Shown here: positions 1-8,095 of the stretch, piece by piece
Layout: the number at the start of each line of letters is the position of its first letter
Numbering within the stretch: position 1 is the first letter of the stretch
NCBI GenBank assembly: GCA_945787715.1
Contig: CALZJE010000005.1
Coordinates: forward strand, 62,001 to 126,000
DNA length: 64,000 nt
Reading direction: 5' to 3'
Origin: an uncultured Ectothiorhodospiraceae bacterium
GTDB taxonomy: Bacteria > Pseudomonadota > Gammaproteobacteria > S012-40
Notes under the pieces: generated by a model
What the model saw: only the letters and a program-made list of their open reading frames with translations
Database searches by the model: none
What the model was told of the DNA's origin: nothing
Made by a program: the position numbers and the translations under genes

Positions 1-232
1 AAAGCTAAGATTAGTTCGTATCCCGTAAACGGTTGTAACAATTTATAATGTTGCTAGTCCATTTTTCATTAGAGTAAAAATTAGACCAATCGCAACTGGA
101 GTTCCTCACAAAAGATTAACTATTACTCTTCATTCTGCGTTGTTGGAAACAGGATGACCTCGCTCTATTGAGGAAACTAATGCGTGATGGGGGAGAGGAG
201 CAAGGGACAGGCTGTGTTAAGGATACATAATC

Positions 233-979
233 ATGAAGCAAAAGTGTACATTACTAATTCTGGTTTTTTCGATGTTATTATCGGCCAATAGTCTTGCTAA
301 AGAGCCTGATTGGTCTGCTTATGCTAATATCTTGTCAAAATATGTGCAGCCGGGTGTTAAAAACGGAGTGGCATTAATGGTTGTAGATTATCAGGCGATG
401 AAAGCCGATCCACTATTTAAAAAGGCCATTGATAGAATAGAAGCATTCAGTCCTCAACAACTAACAGACAAAAATGAAAAGCTTGCATTCTATATTAATA
501 TGTACAATATCTATGCAATTAAAATGGTTGCTGATCATTTGCCTTTGAAAAGTATTAAGGACGTTGGAAGTTTTTTTTCTCCCGTTTGGAAGAAAAATAT
601 TGGTCGAATTGAAGGTGAGGCAATTTCGCTTGATGAAATCGAACATGCTATTCTGCGTAAAATGGGCGAGCCAAGAATTCATATGGCAATTGTTTGTGCA
701 TCTGTTAGTTGCCCCGATCTCAGGAACGAACCTTATACCGCTGCGAGAATACAAGAACAGCTTGACGACCAAGCCAATACTTTTTTACACAACCCCGGTA
801 AAGGGATAAAAATAAAAGGTAATGAGCTTTTTATTTCTAAAATTTTCGATTGGTTTGAAGAGGATTTTGAGGCAATGGGTGGGGTTAAATCATTTGTTTT
901 AAAATATCGAAAAACACTAAATCCCTCTGTTCGGATGGACTCTTATTTAATATATGACTGGAATTTGAATTCAAACTAG
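233..979 (+). CDS. DUF547 domain-containing secreted protein
   Basis: 248-residue protein with a clear N-terminal signal peptide (about residues 1-22, hydrophobic core LLILVFSMLLS), so exported. The body has the DUF547 hallmarks: an AFYINMYNIYAIKM segment around residue 85 and a PRIHMAIVCASVSCPDLRNEPY segment around residues 147-168. The family's biochemical role is not established. It is the first gene of a same-strand group with an ArsS-like radical SAM enzyme and two glycosyltransferases; DUF547 genes recur beside such arsenosugar genes. The start is set by AAGGA about 9 bases before the ATG. Family assignment is firm; function is open. Confidence 0.85.
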   Translation: MKQKCTLLILVFSMLLSANSLAKEPDWSAYANILSKYVQPGVKNGVALMVVDYQAMKADPLFKKAIDRIEAFSPQQLTDKNEKLAFYINMYNIYAIKMVADHLPLKSIKDVGSFFSPVWKKNIGRIEGEAISLDEIEHAILRKMGEPRIHMAIVCASVSCPDLRNEPYTAARIQEQLDDQANTFLHNPGKGIKIKGNELFISKIFDWFEEDFEAMGGVKSFVLKYRKTLNPSVRMDSYLIYDWNLNSN

Positions 980-1063
980 TACCCTTTCAACTAGGCCCTG
1001 ACAGGAGGCTTGTTTCGAAAATGGTTCTGCATGATGAAATGTTCCGTGAAAAGGAGAATATAA

Positions 1064-2029
1064 ATGCACGCTACTTTACCCTTGTTAGAAGTCACGGATT
1101 TTCCAGCTATTCAGCGAGGGAAGTTAGATACTCTACAAGTAAACCTGGGTTATCGTTGTAATCAACAGTGTCTTCATTGTCATGTCAATGCAGGGCCAAA
1201 ACGTAAAGAAAATATGACAAGAGAGACGGTAGATCAAATTCTATCTTTTATTAAAAACTCAAATGTGAAGAAAGTCGATTTGACGGGTGGTGCACCTGAA
1301 ATGAATCCGAATTTTCGTTATTTTGTTGAGTCTGCTCGCAAACTGGGTATGCACATTATTGATCGATGCAATTTAACAATTTTGGAAGAGCCTGGTCAAG
1401 AAGGTTTGGCTGAGTTTATAGCTGAAAATCAAGTTGAAGTTGTTGCCTCGCTTCCATGTTATTCTCAAGAAAATGTTGATTCACAACGTGGGAAAGGTGT
1501 TTTTGAAGCAAGTATTCGCGGATTGAAGAAATTGAATTCCTTAGGTTACGGAAAAGAAGAATCTTCATTAATGATAAATCTTGTCTATAATCCTACGGGC
1601 CCATTTTTACCACCATCTCAAATTGAGCTTCAGCAAAATTTTAAAGAAATACTAAAAAAAGAGTTTGATATTGAATTCAATCAGCTTTTTACAATTACTA
1701 ACATGCCCATAAAGCGTTTCGGCAGTATGCTTATTTCAAAGGGCGAGTTTAACGGTTATATGCAATTGCTTCGGGATAATTATTCAGAAGCCAATTTAAA
1801 CACAGTTATGTGTCGAAATCTTGTAAGTGTTGATTGGAATGGATATCTATTTGATTGTGATTTCAATCAAATGCTCGGGCTTCCTATGATGAACGAGCAG
1901 AGAAAAAAGATGCATATTAGTACTCTATCAAAACCGGAGCTAGATAATAAATCAATTGTTATTGCCGATCATTGTTACGGATGTACCGCCGGGCAGGGGA
2001 GCAGCTGTGGCGGAGCTTTGGAAGTGTAA
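1064..2029 (+). CDS. arsS: Arsenosugar biosynthesis radical SAM protein (ArsS-like)
   Basis: 321-residue radical SAM enzyme. The 4Fe-4S/SAM motif CxxxCxxC is seen as C32, C36, C39 (CNQQCLHC) after the strand LQVNLGYR, followed by the glycine-rich DLTGGAPEMNP. The C-terminus has the Cys-rich CYGCTAGQGSSCGG motif of the ArsS/DUF3641 family. ArsS proteins act after arsenic methylation in arsenosugar synthesis, joining a deoxyadenosyl group to dimethylarsenic. The AAGGAG ribosome site sits 8 bases before the ATG. The glycosyltransferase gene follows 9 bases after its stop. No arsM methyltransferase lies in this window, so the methylating partner must be elsewhere or absent. Confidence 0.88.
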   Translation: MHATLPLLEVTDFPAIQRGKLDTLQVNLGYRCNQQCLHCHVNAGPKRKENMTRETVDQILSFIKNSNVKKVDLTGGAPEMNPNFRYFVESARKLGMHIIDRCNLTILEEPGQEGLAEFIAENQVEVVASLPCYSQENVDSQRGKGVFEASIRGLKKLNSLGYGKEESSLMINLVYNPTGPFLPPSQIELQQNFKEILKKEFDIEFNQLFTITNMPIKRFGSMLISKGEFNGYMQLLRDNYSEANLNTVMCRNLVSVDWNGYLFDCDFNQMLGLPMMNEQRKKMHISTLSKPELDNKSIVIADHCYGCTAGQGSSCGGALEV

Positions 2030-2038
2030 ATTTCGAAT

Positions 2039-2716
2039 ATGAAACTTAGTATTATTATTCCTGTTCTTAATGAAGAAAATTCAATTGCAGCTTTTCTCCA
2101 AAGTTTGCAGCGGCTAAGAGAAGCCGGAAACGAATTGATTGTTGTTGATGGCGGAAGTCATGATAATACTATGACTCATGCTACTGGATTGTGTGATATG
2201 CAGTTAATCTCAGAAAAAGGGCGAGCACTACAGATGAATGCGGGGGCTAAAGCTGCATCCGGGGATGTGTTGTTGTTTCTTCATGCTGATACGTTACTAC
2301 CAACAATCGCTAGTGAGAAAATATTAAAGAGTATTACTGATGGTAAAAGATGTTGGGGGAGATTTGATGTAAAACTTTCGGGCAAAGCATTTCTCTTCTA
2401 TCTAATTGCTAGCTTAATGAATTTGCGATCCCGAGTGACAGGCATTGCAACAGGTGATCAGGCTATTTTTGTTAGAGCTGATATTTTCTCTCAGATTGGT
2501 GGATTTCAAAATATCCCTTTGATGGAAGATATTGCTATTTCGAAGCAATTAAAAAATATTAGCTCTCCCATTTGCCTGCGTGAAAAAGTGATCACCTCAA
2601 GTCGTCGATGGGAAGAGCATGGTTCCTGGAAAACAATTGTTTTAATGTGGCGACTGCGGTTGGCCTTCTTTTTAGGAGAAGATCCAAAAGTGCTGGTTAC
2701 CAAGTATTACCATTAA
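2039..2716 (+). CDS. Family 2-type glycosyltransferase of arsenosugar cluster (TIGR04283-like)
   Basis: 225-residue GT-A glycosyltransferase. It opens with the nucleotide-binding strand KLSIIIPVLNEENSI, then VVDGGSHDNT at about residues 34-43, the DxD-like LFLHADTLLP at about residue 80, and a downstream GDQAIFVRADIF segment with PLMEDIAISKQL. This pattern fits the glycosyltransferases regularly found with arsS, which presumably add the sugar or alcohol part of the arsenosugar. It lies 9 bases after arsS and its stop TAA directly abuts the next ATG, so the genes are co-transcribed and probably translationally coupled. The exact substrate is inferred only from context. Confidence 0.85.
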   Translation: MKLSIIIPVLNEENSIAAFLQSLQRLREAGNELIVVDGGSHDNTMTHATGLCDMQLISEKGRALQMNAGAKAASGDVLLFLHADTLLPTIASEKILKSITDGKRCWGRFDVKLSGKAFLFYLIASLMNLRSRVTGIATGDQAIFVRADIFSQIGGFQNIPLMEDIAISKQLKNISSPICLREKVITSSRRWEEHGSWKTIVLMWRLRLAFFLGEDPKVLVTKYYH

Positions 2717-3337
2717 ATGAAGCCGAAAAAAAAACAAGCCGTGATTGTTTTTGCAAAACCGCCTGTTCCTGGCTTGGCAAAAACCCGCCTCGCTCCGGCG
2801 CTTGGAAAAGATGGTGCTGCGGAACTTCATCGACGGTTAGTTCTCGATACCCTTAAAAGCATTGAGCAAGTTCAATCTTGGGATCTCCAAATTTGGTGTG
2901 TGGGTGATATTAATCATGCATTCTTTCAGGAATGTGCAAGGAAATTTAATGTTTCGCTTTATTCTCAATGGGGCGATACTCTCGGCGATCGAATGTTTAA
3001 TGCATTTGAATACACACTAAAAGAATATGAAAAGGTGCTTATTGTTGGCACTGATTGCCCATTACTCAATCAATCAGTGATAACTCAAGCATTTCAATGT
3101 TTAGATGAGAACCTTGCAGTGATTAATCCGGCTGACGACGGTGGGTATGTACTGTTAGGATTGAAAAAAGTCGATGAGAAAATATTTAATTCTGTTGACT
3201 GGGGAACATCAACTGTAGCCGAGCAAACATTTACACGCATGTCAGAATTAGGTTGGCAATACGCCCTGTTACCTCCTTTGTGGGATGTCGATATCCCCGA
3301 AGATTTAATCAAACTCCGAGCTTTAGATAACTTTTAA
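2717..3337 (+). CDS. DUF2064 glycosyltransferase of arsenosugar cluster (TIGR04282-like)
   Basis: 206-residue GT-A fold protein of the DUF2064 family. Visible are the N-terminal VIVFAKPPVPGLAKTRLAPALG nucleotide-binding segment (given in part), VGTDCPLL around residue 115 and NPADDGGYVLLGL around residue 137. These match the second glycosyltransferase that accompanies arsS in arsenosugar clusters. The ATG follows the previous stop with no gap. The gene is convergent with flgN and their stop codons overlap by three bases (positions 3334-3337), so the arsenosugar operon and the flagellar locus are packed tail to tail with no room for a conventional terminator. Confidence 0.85.
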   Translation: MKPKKKQAVIVFAKPPVPGLAKTRLAPALGKDGAAELHRRLVLDTLKSIEQVQSWDLQIWCVGDINHAFFQECARKFNVSLYSQWGDTLGDRMFNAFEYTLKEYEKVLIVGTDCPLLNQSVITQAFQCLDENLAVINPADDGGYVLLGLKKVDEKIFNSVDWGTSTVAEQTFTRMSELGWQYALLPPLWDVDIPEDLIKLRALDNF

Positions 3338-3825
3338 GCTTTTGCAAGAGAATGACCTCCATTATTTGTGGCTTTTTGATTGCCATGAGTATCATATGTT
3401 GAGTTTTCACTGGATTGACCGCGTAATATGGAGAGAATTTGGTTTGCGGCTTGGTTACGCAGAATAATTATCGTACCGTTTATGGTATTTAATCGCTGGC
3501 ATTTGCGAGCTTGGTCTTGCAATGATTTCCATATTTTGAATAACTTAGTGTTATTCTTTGCATCGTAATATTTCAGAAAACGATGCACTCTATCAGTGCT
3601 TAATGCCTTAACCTGCTGCTCTACTAATGCCAGCCAGTCTTGATGATGATTATCAAGCGTTGTCATGATCAAATCTTTTTCACTTGCAATGCTTTTAAGA
3701 GAAGATGTATCGATAGATTTTAATACAGCTTTCTCTTTTTCTAACAGCTCGTTTAACTGAATCGTTAAAGCAGTAGTTTTTTCCAGCAATGGTTTTGCGA
3801 TATTGTGAAATAGTTGATCAGACAT
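3334..3825 (-). CDS. flgN: FlgN, flagellar type III export chaperone
   Basis: 163-residue helical protein matching FlgN: the heptad-rich N-terminus (LLEKTTALTIQLNELLEKEKAVL, given in part), a middle alpha-hairpin, and the conserved NTINGTIIILRNQ segment at about residues 112-124 followed by a YDTHGNQ tail. FlgN binds the hook-junction proteins FlgK and FlgL in the cytosol and delivers them to the export apparatus. It lies 12 bases after flgM and is transcribed with it, as in Pseudomonas. The ribosome site is weak (AAGAGAAAA). Sequence identity to well-studied FlgN is low as usual; the neighbourhood makes the call. Confidence 0.85.
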   Translation of the reverse strand: MSDQLFHNIAKPLLEKTTALTIQLNELLEKEKAVLKSIDTSSLKSIASEKDLIMTTLDNHHQDWLALVEQQVKALSTDRVHRFLKYYDAKNNTKLFKIWKSLQDQARKCQRLNTINGTIIILRNQAANQILSILRGQSSENSTYDTHGNQKATNNGGHSLAKA

Positions 3826-3837
3826 AATAGTTTTCTC

Positions 3838-4164
3838 TTATATTAAACGTTTGTTTATTGCCGATTCGATTTGAATCATTTTATCGGCAACCTGCTGAGA
3901 GTTAATTTCATATGAACCGTTTGCAATTTCTCGTTTAATTGAATCCACACGTTGTGCATCTACAATTGGTTGGCTAGCTAATTGTTGCTCAAGCGAACGA
4001 AGTTGTGATGCTGTACCCGTGAGGTTGACTGTATCAGTCGCCACAGGATGCGTAGAATTTTGCGCATTTTGACGATTGTTTGTATTAGCACCAACACCCT
4101 TTAGATTCTCATTAACCAATTGAGGATTATTGCTGGCATTATTTGAAATTGAATTTATTGACAT
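3838..4164 (-). CDS. flgM: FlgM, anti-sigma-28 factor
   Basis: 108-residue small, largely disordered protein. The N-terminal half is rich in Asn, Ser and Thr; the C-terminal half has the sigma-28 binding helices (DTVNLTGTASQLRSLEQQL, then VDAQRVDSIKREIANGSYEIN and ADKMIQIESAI). FlgM holds FliA (sigma-28) inactive until the hook-basal body is complete and FlgM is exported. TTAAGGAG lies before the ATG. A sigma-28-like promoter is seen upstream at 4202-4228, giving the usual auto-feedback, and flgN follows at once. Confidence 0.92.
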   Translation of the reverse strand: MSINSISNNASNNPQLVNENLKGVGANTNNRQNAQNSTHPVATDTVNLTGTASQLRSLEQQLASQPIVDAQRVDSIKREIANGSYEINSQQVADKMIQIESAINKRLI

Positions 4165-4201
4165 TTGTTAGCTCCTTAAAAAACGAATTGTCCCACCACG
4201 A

Positions 4202-4228
4202 TTAACGACCTTAAGAGAGGAAGCTTTA
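4202..4228 (-). promoter_or_regulatory. Candidate sigma-28 (FliA) promoter of flgM-flgN
   Basis: On the minus strand the bases read TAAA, 15 bases, then GTCGTTAA, against the FliA pattern TAAA-N15-GCCGATAA (6 of 8 in the -10 box, exact spacing). It sits about 40 bases before the flgM start, where class III flgM promoters are found. Confidence 0.6.
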
Positions 4229-4295
4229 GGAATTATTTCTATTTAAGTTTCCTAAAGTTTAGACGAAGCGCCTCGGGTCGTCCAGGAATTGGTAA

Positions 4296-5000
4296 TTATA
4301 GACTAACTTTTACTAAACCAGGCTTAATAACGGTGGCTTGTAGCATTCGTTTTGATGATAAGTTTGTCACTTTAATTTGTTCACCCATCGCGCCCGCATT
4401 AAGTGCCTTACCAGTCATTCTTATTTCAATTTCCCCCGTCTTAGCGAGTATGTCAACTTTATCCCCTTTCTTGATTATTAAAGGGGCGCGAATATGGGAA
4501 TTAGCCAGAATAGTGCCAACGCGAATATTTTTTTTTGCCACCATTCCTACAACATCATCCGCTTTGTCAAAATATCCCGATCTCAGTTTAAGAATATCAA
4601 CGGAAACTTTTTGTAAGTGGCCATTATCGATCGTATTGCCCTTACTTACTGATTCTGAAGAAACATACACTTCAGCATATCTTTGTAGTTTTACTGGGAC
4701 ATAGAGAGACCACGAAGTGGGAGTTTCACATTGCACATGTATAGAAACACGTGAACGAATTGTTGAAAGTGCAGGAGAAGCTGTGGTTTTTATTGGCTGA
4801 TTACACTTTGTTAATTTTAATCTGCGGTCAATTTTACCAACTTGTATATTGATTTCGGTATTTTCAATTTTCGTGATGTTGTTCTCAATATAGGTATGAA
4901 TGTGTTGTGTGAGTGATTTATGTGATTCTAGCTCAGCTTCTGCGCGAACATTAATCACAGTACATAAAGAACAAAATAAAAACAGCAATTGTTTATACAT
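4296..5000 (-). CDS. flgA: FlgA, P-ring assembly chaperone
   Basis: 234-residue periplasmic protein with a signal peptide (about residues 1-20, MYKQLLFLFCSLCTVINVRA). The SAF-type domain is seen from about residue 110: VSKGNTIDNGHLQ, then GMVAKKNIRVGTILANSHIRAPLIIKKGDKVDI (given in part) and the C-terminal AMGEQIKVTNLSSKRMLQATVI. FlgA helps FlgI monomers assemble into the P ring around the rod. It is upstream of flgM on the minus strand, divergent from cheV, with a sigma-54 type promoter at 5045-5060. Its leader carries a 15-bp tandem duplication. Confidence 0.92.
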   Translation of the reverse strand: MYKQLLFLFCSLCTVINVRAEAELESHKSLTQHIHTYIENNITKIENTEINIQVGKIDRRLKLTKCNQPIKTTASPALSTIRSRVSIHVQCETPTSWSLYVPVKLQRYAEVYVSSESVSKGNTIDNGHLQKVSVDILKLRSGYFDKADDVVGMVAKKNIRVGTILANSHIRAPLIIKKGDKVDILAKTGEIEIRMTGKALNAGAMGEQIKVTNLSSKRMLQATVIKPGLVKVSL

Positions 5001-5005
5001 GAGCT

Positions 5006-5035
5006 TACCTATGGTTTTAATACCTATGGTTTTAA
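5006..5035. repeat. 15-bp perfect tandem duplication in the flgA leader
   Basis: The 15-mer TACCTATGGTTTTAA occurs twice head to tail at 5006-5020 and 5021-5035. It lies just before the flgA start on the minus strand, where each copy contains an ATAGGTA stretch. The start-proximal copy supplies the weak AGGT ribosome site of flgA, so the duplication doubles that site and lengthens the leader. Confidence 0.85.
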
Positions 5036-5044
5036 TAAAATATA

Positions 5045-5060
5045 TGCAATATAGGTACCA
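5045..5060 (-). promoter_or_regulatory. Candidate sigma-54 promoter of flgA
   Basis: Minus-strand sequence TGGTAC-CTATA-TTGCA matches the -24/-12 pattern TGGCAC-N5-TTGCA with one change. The GG and GC doublets are 10 bases apart as required. It is about 45 bases before the flgA start; flgA is a FleQ/sigma-54-dependent gene in Pseudomonas. Confidence 0.65.
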
Positions 5061-5135
5061 TGAAAGCGGAAGGATTGAAACAACATATCTGCTTACACGC
5101 GGATAATAAGGTAGAAAAACAATGTAATCAGGATG

Positions 5136-5163
5136 TAAAGGAGAATAAGGGGATTGCCGATAG
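5136..5163 (+). promoter_or_regulatory. Candidate sigma-28 promoter of cheV
   Basis: TAAA at 5136-5139 and GCCGATAG at 5156-5163 match the FliA pattern (7 of 8 in the -10 box), but the spacer is 16 rather than 15 bases. It lies 36 bases before the cheV start. Chemotaxis genes are typical sigma-28 targets. Confidence 0.55.
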
Positions 5164-5198
5164 TTACCAAGTGATTCGAATAATTAGGCAATTGTAGG

Positions 5199-6170
5199 AT
5201 GAGTAGAACAAATACTGGCATGCTCCAGGGTATTGATGCGAGGACTCAGCTAGTTGGTCATAATCGATTGGAGCTTTTACTATTTCGTTTAGCAGGAAAG
5301 CAACGTTACGGGATAAATGTATTTAAAGTTCGTGAAGTGATTAATTGTCCTAATTTAAGCTCCTTGCCTAATTCTCACTATGCAGTTATAGGTATTGCCA
5401 ATATACGGGGTAATACTTTTATGGTTATTGATCTGCGGTTGGCTTTGGGTATGGAAGCTGTTGTTGATGCCAGTAAATGTTCGGTTATTATTACTGAATA
5501 TAATCGAAGAATGCAGGGTTTTTTAGTGCCTCAAATCGAACATATTATTAATAAACATTGGGAGGAAGTACTTCCACCGCCAGCAGTGACAGGAAAGGGT
5601 CACTATTTAACAGCAGTAACGCAGATGGATAATGAGCTGATCGAAATTCTGGACGTTGAAAAGGTGTTGTTTGAAATTACTGGAACATCAGAAAACAATG
5701 ATGCAGATGAGCCGGATGAAGGTGGCAGTTTTTCTACCGATGTGGCAAGTCGTTGCCATATATTAGTCGCAGATGATTCCTCAGTTGCCAGGAATCAGAT
5801 AAAACGGACTTTGGAAAAATTGAATATTCCATGCACTTTATGCCGCGATGGTAAATCAGCCTTAGATACGCTAATCAACTGGGTGGAAACAGATGCTGAA
5901 GAGATGAAACGCTTGGCATTAGTAATTTCCGATGTGGAAATGCCAGTTATGGATGGCTATACGCTGACCAGTAATATCCGCAGTAATCCTGATTTAAAAA
6001 ATCTCACTGTTTTATTACACACATCCTTGAGTGGTGTATTTGATTCCAAATTGTTGGAGACTGTGGACGCAAATGGTTTTTTATCGAAATTTGATAAGGC
6101 AGAGCTCGCTGAAGTGATAAAGAAATACACTGAAGACTTTGCTCCGTTGTTGGTCGAAAGAGGTCTGTGA
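5199..6170 (+). CDS. cheV: CheV, CheW-receiver hybrid chemotaxis coupling protein
   Basis: 323-residue cytoplasmic protein. An N-terminal CheW-like domain (about residues 20-165; RLAGKQRYGINVFKVREVI and GIANIRGNTFMVIDLRLALG, given in part) is followed by a response-regulator receiver domain (about residues 185-310) with acidic ADDSSVARNQIK, the phospho-acceptor in LVISDVEMPVMDGY, and conserved HTS and K positions. CheV couples chemoreceptors to CheA and tunes signalling through phosphorylation. It is divergent from flgA and followed by cheR, the order seen next to flgB in Pseudomonas and Vibrio. The ribosome site is poor; the ATG at 5220 is an alternative start. Confidence 0.92.
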   Translation: MSRTNTGMLQGIDARTQLVGHNRLELLLFRLAGKQRYGINVFKVREVINCPNLSSLPNSHYAVIGIANIRGNTFMVIDLRLALGMEAVVDASKCSVIITEYNRRMQGFLVPQIEHIINKHWEEVLPPPAVTGKGHYLTAVTQMDNELIEILDVEKVLFEITGTSENNDADEPDEGGSFSTDVASRCHILVADDSSVARNQIKRTLEKLNIPCTLCRDGKSALDTLINWVETDAEEMKRLALVISDVEMPVMDGYTLTSNIRSNPDLKNLTVLLHTSLSGVFDSKLLETVDANGFLSKFDKAELAEVIKKYTEDFAPLLVERGL

Positions 6171-6203
6171 GCTAAAAATGATAACAAAAGGGAGTGTAGG
6201 CAG

Positions 6204-7049
6204 TTGAACGAAAGAGTTATTTCCGCAAAGGAATATGATGATTTTCGTCAATTTTTAATTGATGTAACCGGAATTGTATTGGGAGATAATAAACATTATT
6301 TGGTGAGTAGTCGATTAAACCGGTTGATGGAAGAGCAACAATTTGGTTGCTATGGTGAGTTATTAAGGAGTGTTGAGTCATCTGCAAATATGTCGTTGCG
6401 TGCAAAAGTCATTGATGCCATGACGACTAATGAAACGATGTGGTTTCGAGATGTTTACCCTTTTGAAATACTACGAGAAGAACTACTTCCTGAATTTGCT
6501 AAGCAAAAAAAATCTTCAGTTAGAGTATGGTCTGCAGCGTGTTCCTCTGGTCAAGAACCATACTCAATAAGTATGATCGCCAGTGAGTTCGCGTCAAATA
6601 ATCCCAGCAGGATTACGTCGGGTGTCGATATTCTTGGTACTGATATTTCGTCGATGATGTTGATGTACAGTAAACAGGCAATTTATGATGCTAGTGCTGT
6701 AAATCGCGGATTATCAGATGAACGGCGAAAAAAGTTCTTTAAAGAGACTCCTGGTGGATGGGAGCTTAATCATGATATTCGTTCCCATGTAACGTTCAAA
6801 GCACTGAATTTAAAAAATAGCTTTGCGGGACTTGGTAAGTTTGATGTCATATTTTGCCGGAATGTATTGATCTATTTTTCCAGCGAATTTAAAACAGAAA
6901 TCTTAACGCGGATGTCAGAAATCTTGAACCCGGGTGGTTATCTACTACTTGGTAGTTCGGAGACACCAACCCGATATACAACATTATATAAAATGGTACG
7001 TACTTCCAAAGGAGTCATCTATCAGCTCACAAAGCCAGATAATTCCTGA
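6204..7049 (+). CDS. cheR: CheR, chemoreceptor methyltransferase
   Basis: 281-residue SAM-dependent glutamate O-methyltransferase acting on chemoreceptors. An N-terminal helical domain is followed by the CheR core: TTNETMWFRDVYPFEILREE, then VWSAACSSGQEPYSISMI (SAM-binding loop), ILGTDISSMML, and FDVIFCRNVLIYFSSE near residue 215. The start is TTG, with GGGAG 9 bases before it; no better in-frame start is present. It lies 33 bases after cheV, so the two are likely one transcript. Confidence 0.93.
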   Translation: MNERVISAKEYDDFRQFLIDVTGIVLGDNKHYLVSSRLNRLMEEQQFGCYGELLRSVESSANMSLRAKVIDAMTTNETMWFRDVYPFEILREELLPEFAKQKKSSVRVWSAACSSGQEPYSISMIASEFASNNPSRITSGVDILGTDISSMMLMYSKQAIYDASAVNRGLSDERRKKFFKETPGGWELNHDIRSHVTFKALNLKNSFAGLGKFDVIFCRNVLIYFSSEFKTEILTRMSEILNPGGYLLLGSSETPTRYTTLYKMVRTSKGVIYQLTKPDNS

Positions 7050-7201
7050 AGTTTTATTTTCCTACCCTGCGGAGACTCCTTGCCGTTCTTTCTCTCCATT
7101 CATGTGATAGTTCAATGTGACTTCTTTTTCTTCATAATACTAAATCTCTAAGTTATTGAAAATAATAAACCTCAGTTTTTAGATTAATGATTGTCATGTA
7201 A

Positions 7202-7217
7202 TGGCATAAGCTTTGCT
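7202..7217 (+). promoter_or_regulatory. Candidate sigma-54 promoter of flgB
   Basis: TGGCAT-AAGCT-TTGCT fits the -24/-12 consensus with one mismatch and correct GG-N10-GC spacing. Predicted transcription starts near 7229, about 25 bases before the ATG at 7254, which also argues against an upstream TTG start at 7191. Confidence 0.78.
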
Positions 7218-7253
7218 CAATATCTTTCAAAGAGTTATTTGCCAAGGAAGATT

Positions 7254-7655
7254 ATGAGATTTAATTTAGATAAAGCGATGGGCATACACGAATCGGCGCT
7301 TTATGTGAGAGCGAAACGAGGTTCAATTTTGGCTTCAAATCTCGCAAATTCCGATACGCCAAACTATAAAGCACGTGATATTGATTTTAAATCTGTGTTG
7401 AAAAATGCGGCTGGTGTTAGTTCTGCCTCAAATCTCAAAACAACCAGTACGAAGCATATTATACCTGGCGGTAATAGTGCAGCTTCAGCCGACTTATTAT
7501 ACCGCCATCCTCATCAAGCAGCGATTGATGGGAATACAGTGGATGCTCAAATAGAGAAAACCAAGTTTGCTGAGAATGCTATGCATTATCAAACAACGTT
7601 GAGTTTTTTGACTGGAAAGATAAAAAACTTAACTTCGGCAATTAAAGGAGAATAA
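7254..7655 (+). CDS. flgB: FlgB, proximal rod protein
   Basis: 133-residue proximal rod subunit. It shows the conserved N-terminal helix and LASNLANSDTPNYKARDIDF motif (residues about 27-46, in-frame NLAN/TPNYKA signature) and the C-terminal helix ending with the flagellar axial pattern. An upstream in-frame TTG at 7191 would add 21 unrelated residues, but AAGGAAG lies just before the ATG at 7254 and the sigma-54 promoter at 7202-7217 falls inside the longer version, so the shorter start is used. First gene of the flgBCDE transcript; flgC starts 2 bases after its stop. Confidence 0.93.
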   Translation: MRFNLDKAMGIHESALYVRAKRGSILASNLANSDTPNYKARDIDFKSVLKNAAGVSSASNLKTTSTKHIIPGGNSAASADLLYRHPHQAAIDGNTVDAQIEKTKFAENAMHYQTTLSFLTGKIKNLTSAIKGE

Positions 7656-7657
7656 TA

Positions 7658-8071
7658 ATGTCTTTAATGAGTGTGTTTGATATTTCTGGCTCTGCACTGA
7701 GCGCACAATCAATTCGATTAAATGTGACATCGAGTAATCTAGCCAATGCTGAGACCGTTAGCAGCAATCGGGAGCAAACTTATAGAGCGCGGCATCCAGT
7801 TTTTGCAGCTGCAATGCAAGGCTTTTCCGATAAGGCGGCATCTGTTGGGGTAAAGGTCAAAGGTGTTGTTGAAAGTCAGGCGGAACTGAGAATGCGATAT
7901 CAACCAGAACATCCACTGTCTAACGAAGATGGTTATATTTTCTTGCCAAACGTAAATGCAATCGAAGAAATGGCAAATATGATTTCAGCATCAAGATCAT
8001 ATGAGTATAATGTTGAAGCGATGAATACATCAAAACAGTTGCTTCTGGCAACACTTCGATTAGGACAGTAG
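7658..8071 (+). CDS. flgC: FlgC, proximal rod protein
   Basis: 137-residue rod protein. The N-terminus has the axial motif FDISGSALSAQSIRLNVTSSNLANAETV, given in part, and the C-terminus the matching helix NVNAIEEMANMISASRSYEYNVEAMN, given in part, near residues 95-120. With FlgB and FlgF it builds the proximal rod. AAAGGAG precedes the ATG by 7 bases and overlaps the end of flgB, so the two are coupled. Length and ends are normal for the family. Confidence 0.95.
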   Translation: MSLMSVFDISGSALSAQSIRLNVTSSNLANAETVSSNREQTYRARHPVFAAAMQGFSDKAASVGVKVKGVVESQAELRMRYQPEHPLSNEDGYIFLPNVNAIEEMANMISASRSYEYNVEAMNTSKQLLLATLRLGQ

Positions 8072-8095
8072 TAGAGAACGCTCTGGAGCACAACT

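Noticed and set aside
4333-4704. Plus-strand open frame opposite flgA
   Set aside because: A shadow of flgA in another frame with no ribosome site or homologous features; the same holds for other antisense frames over flagellar and TPR genes.
7191-7253. Upstream TTG extension of flgB
   Set aside because: It contains the sigma-54 promoter, has no ribosome site, and the extra residues are not part of the FlgB family.
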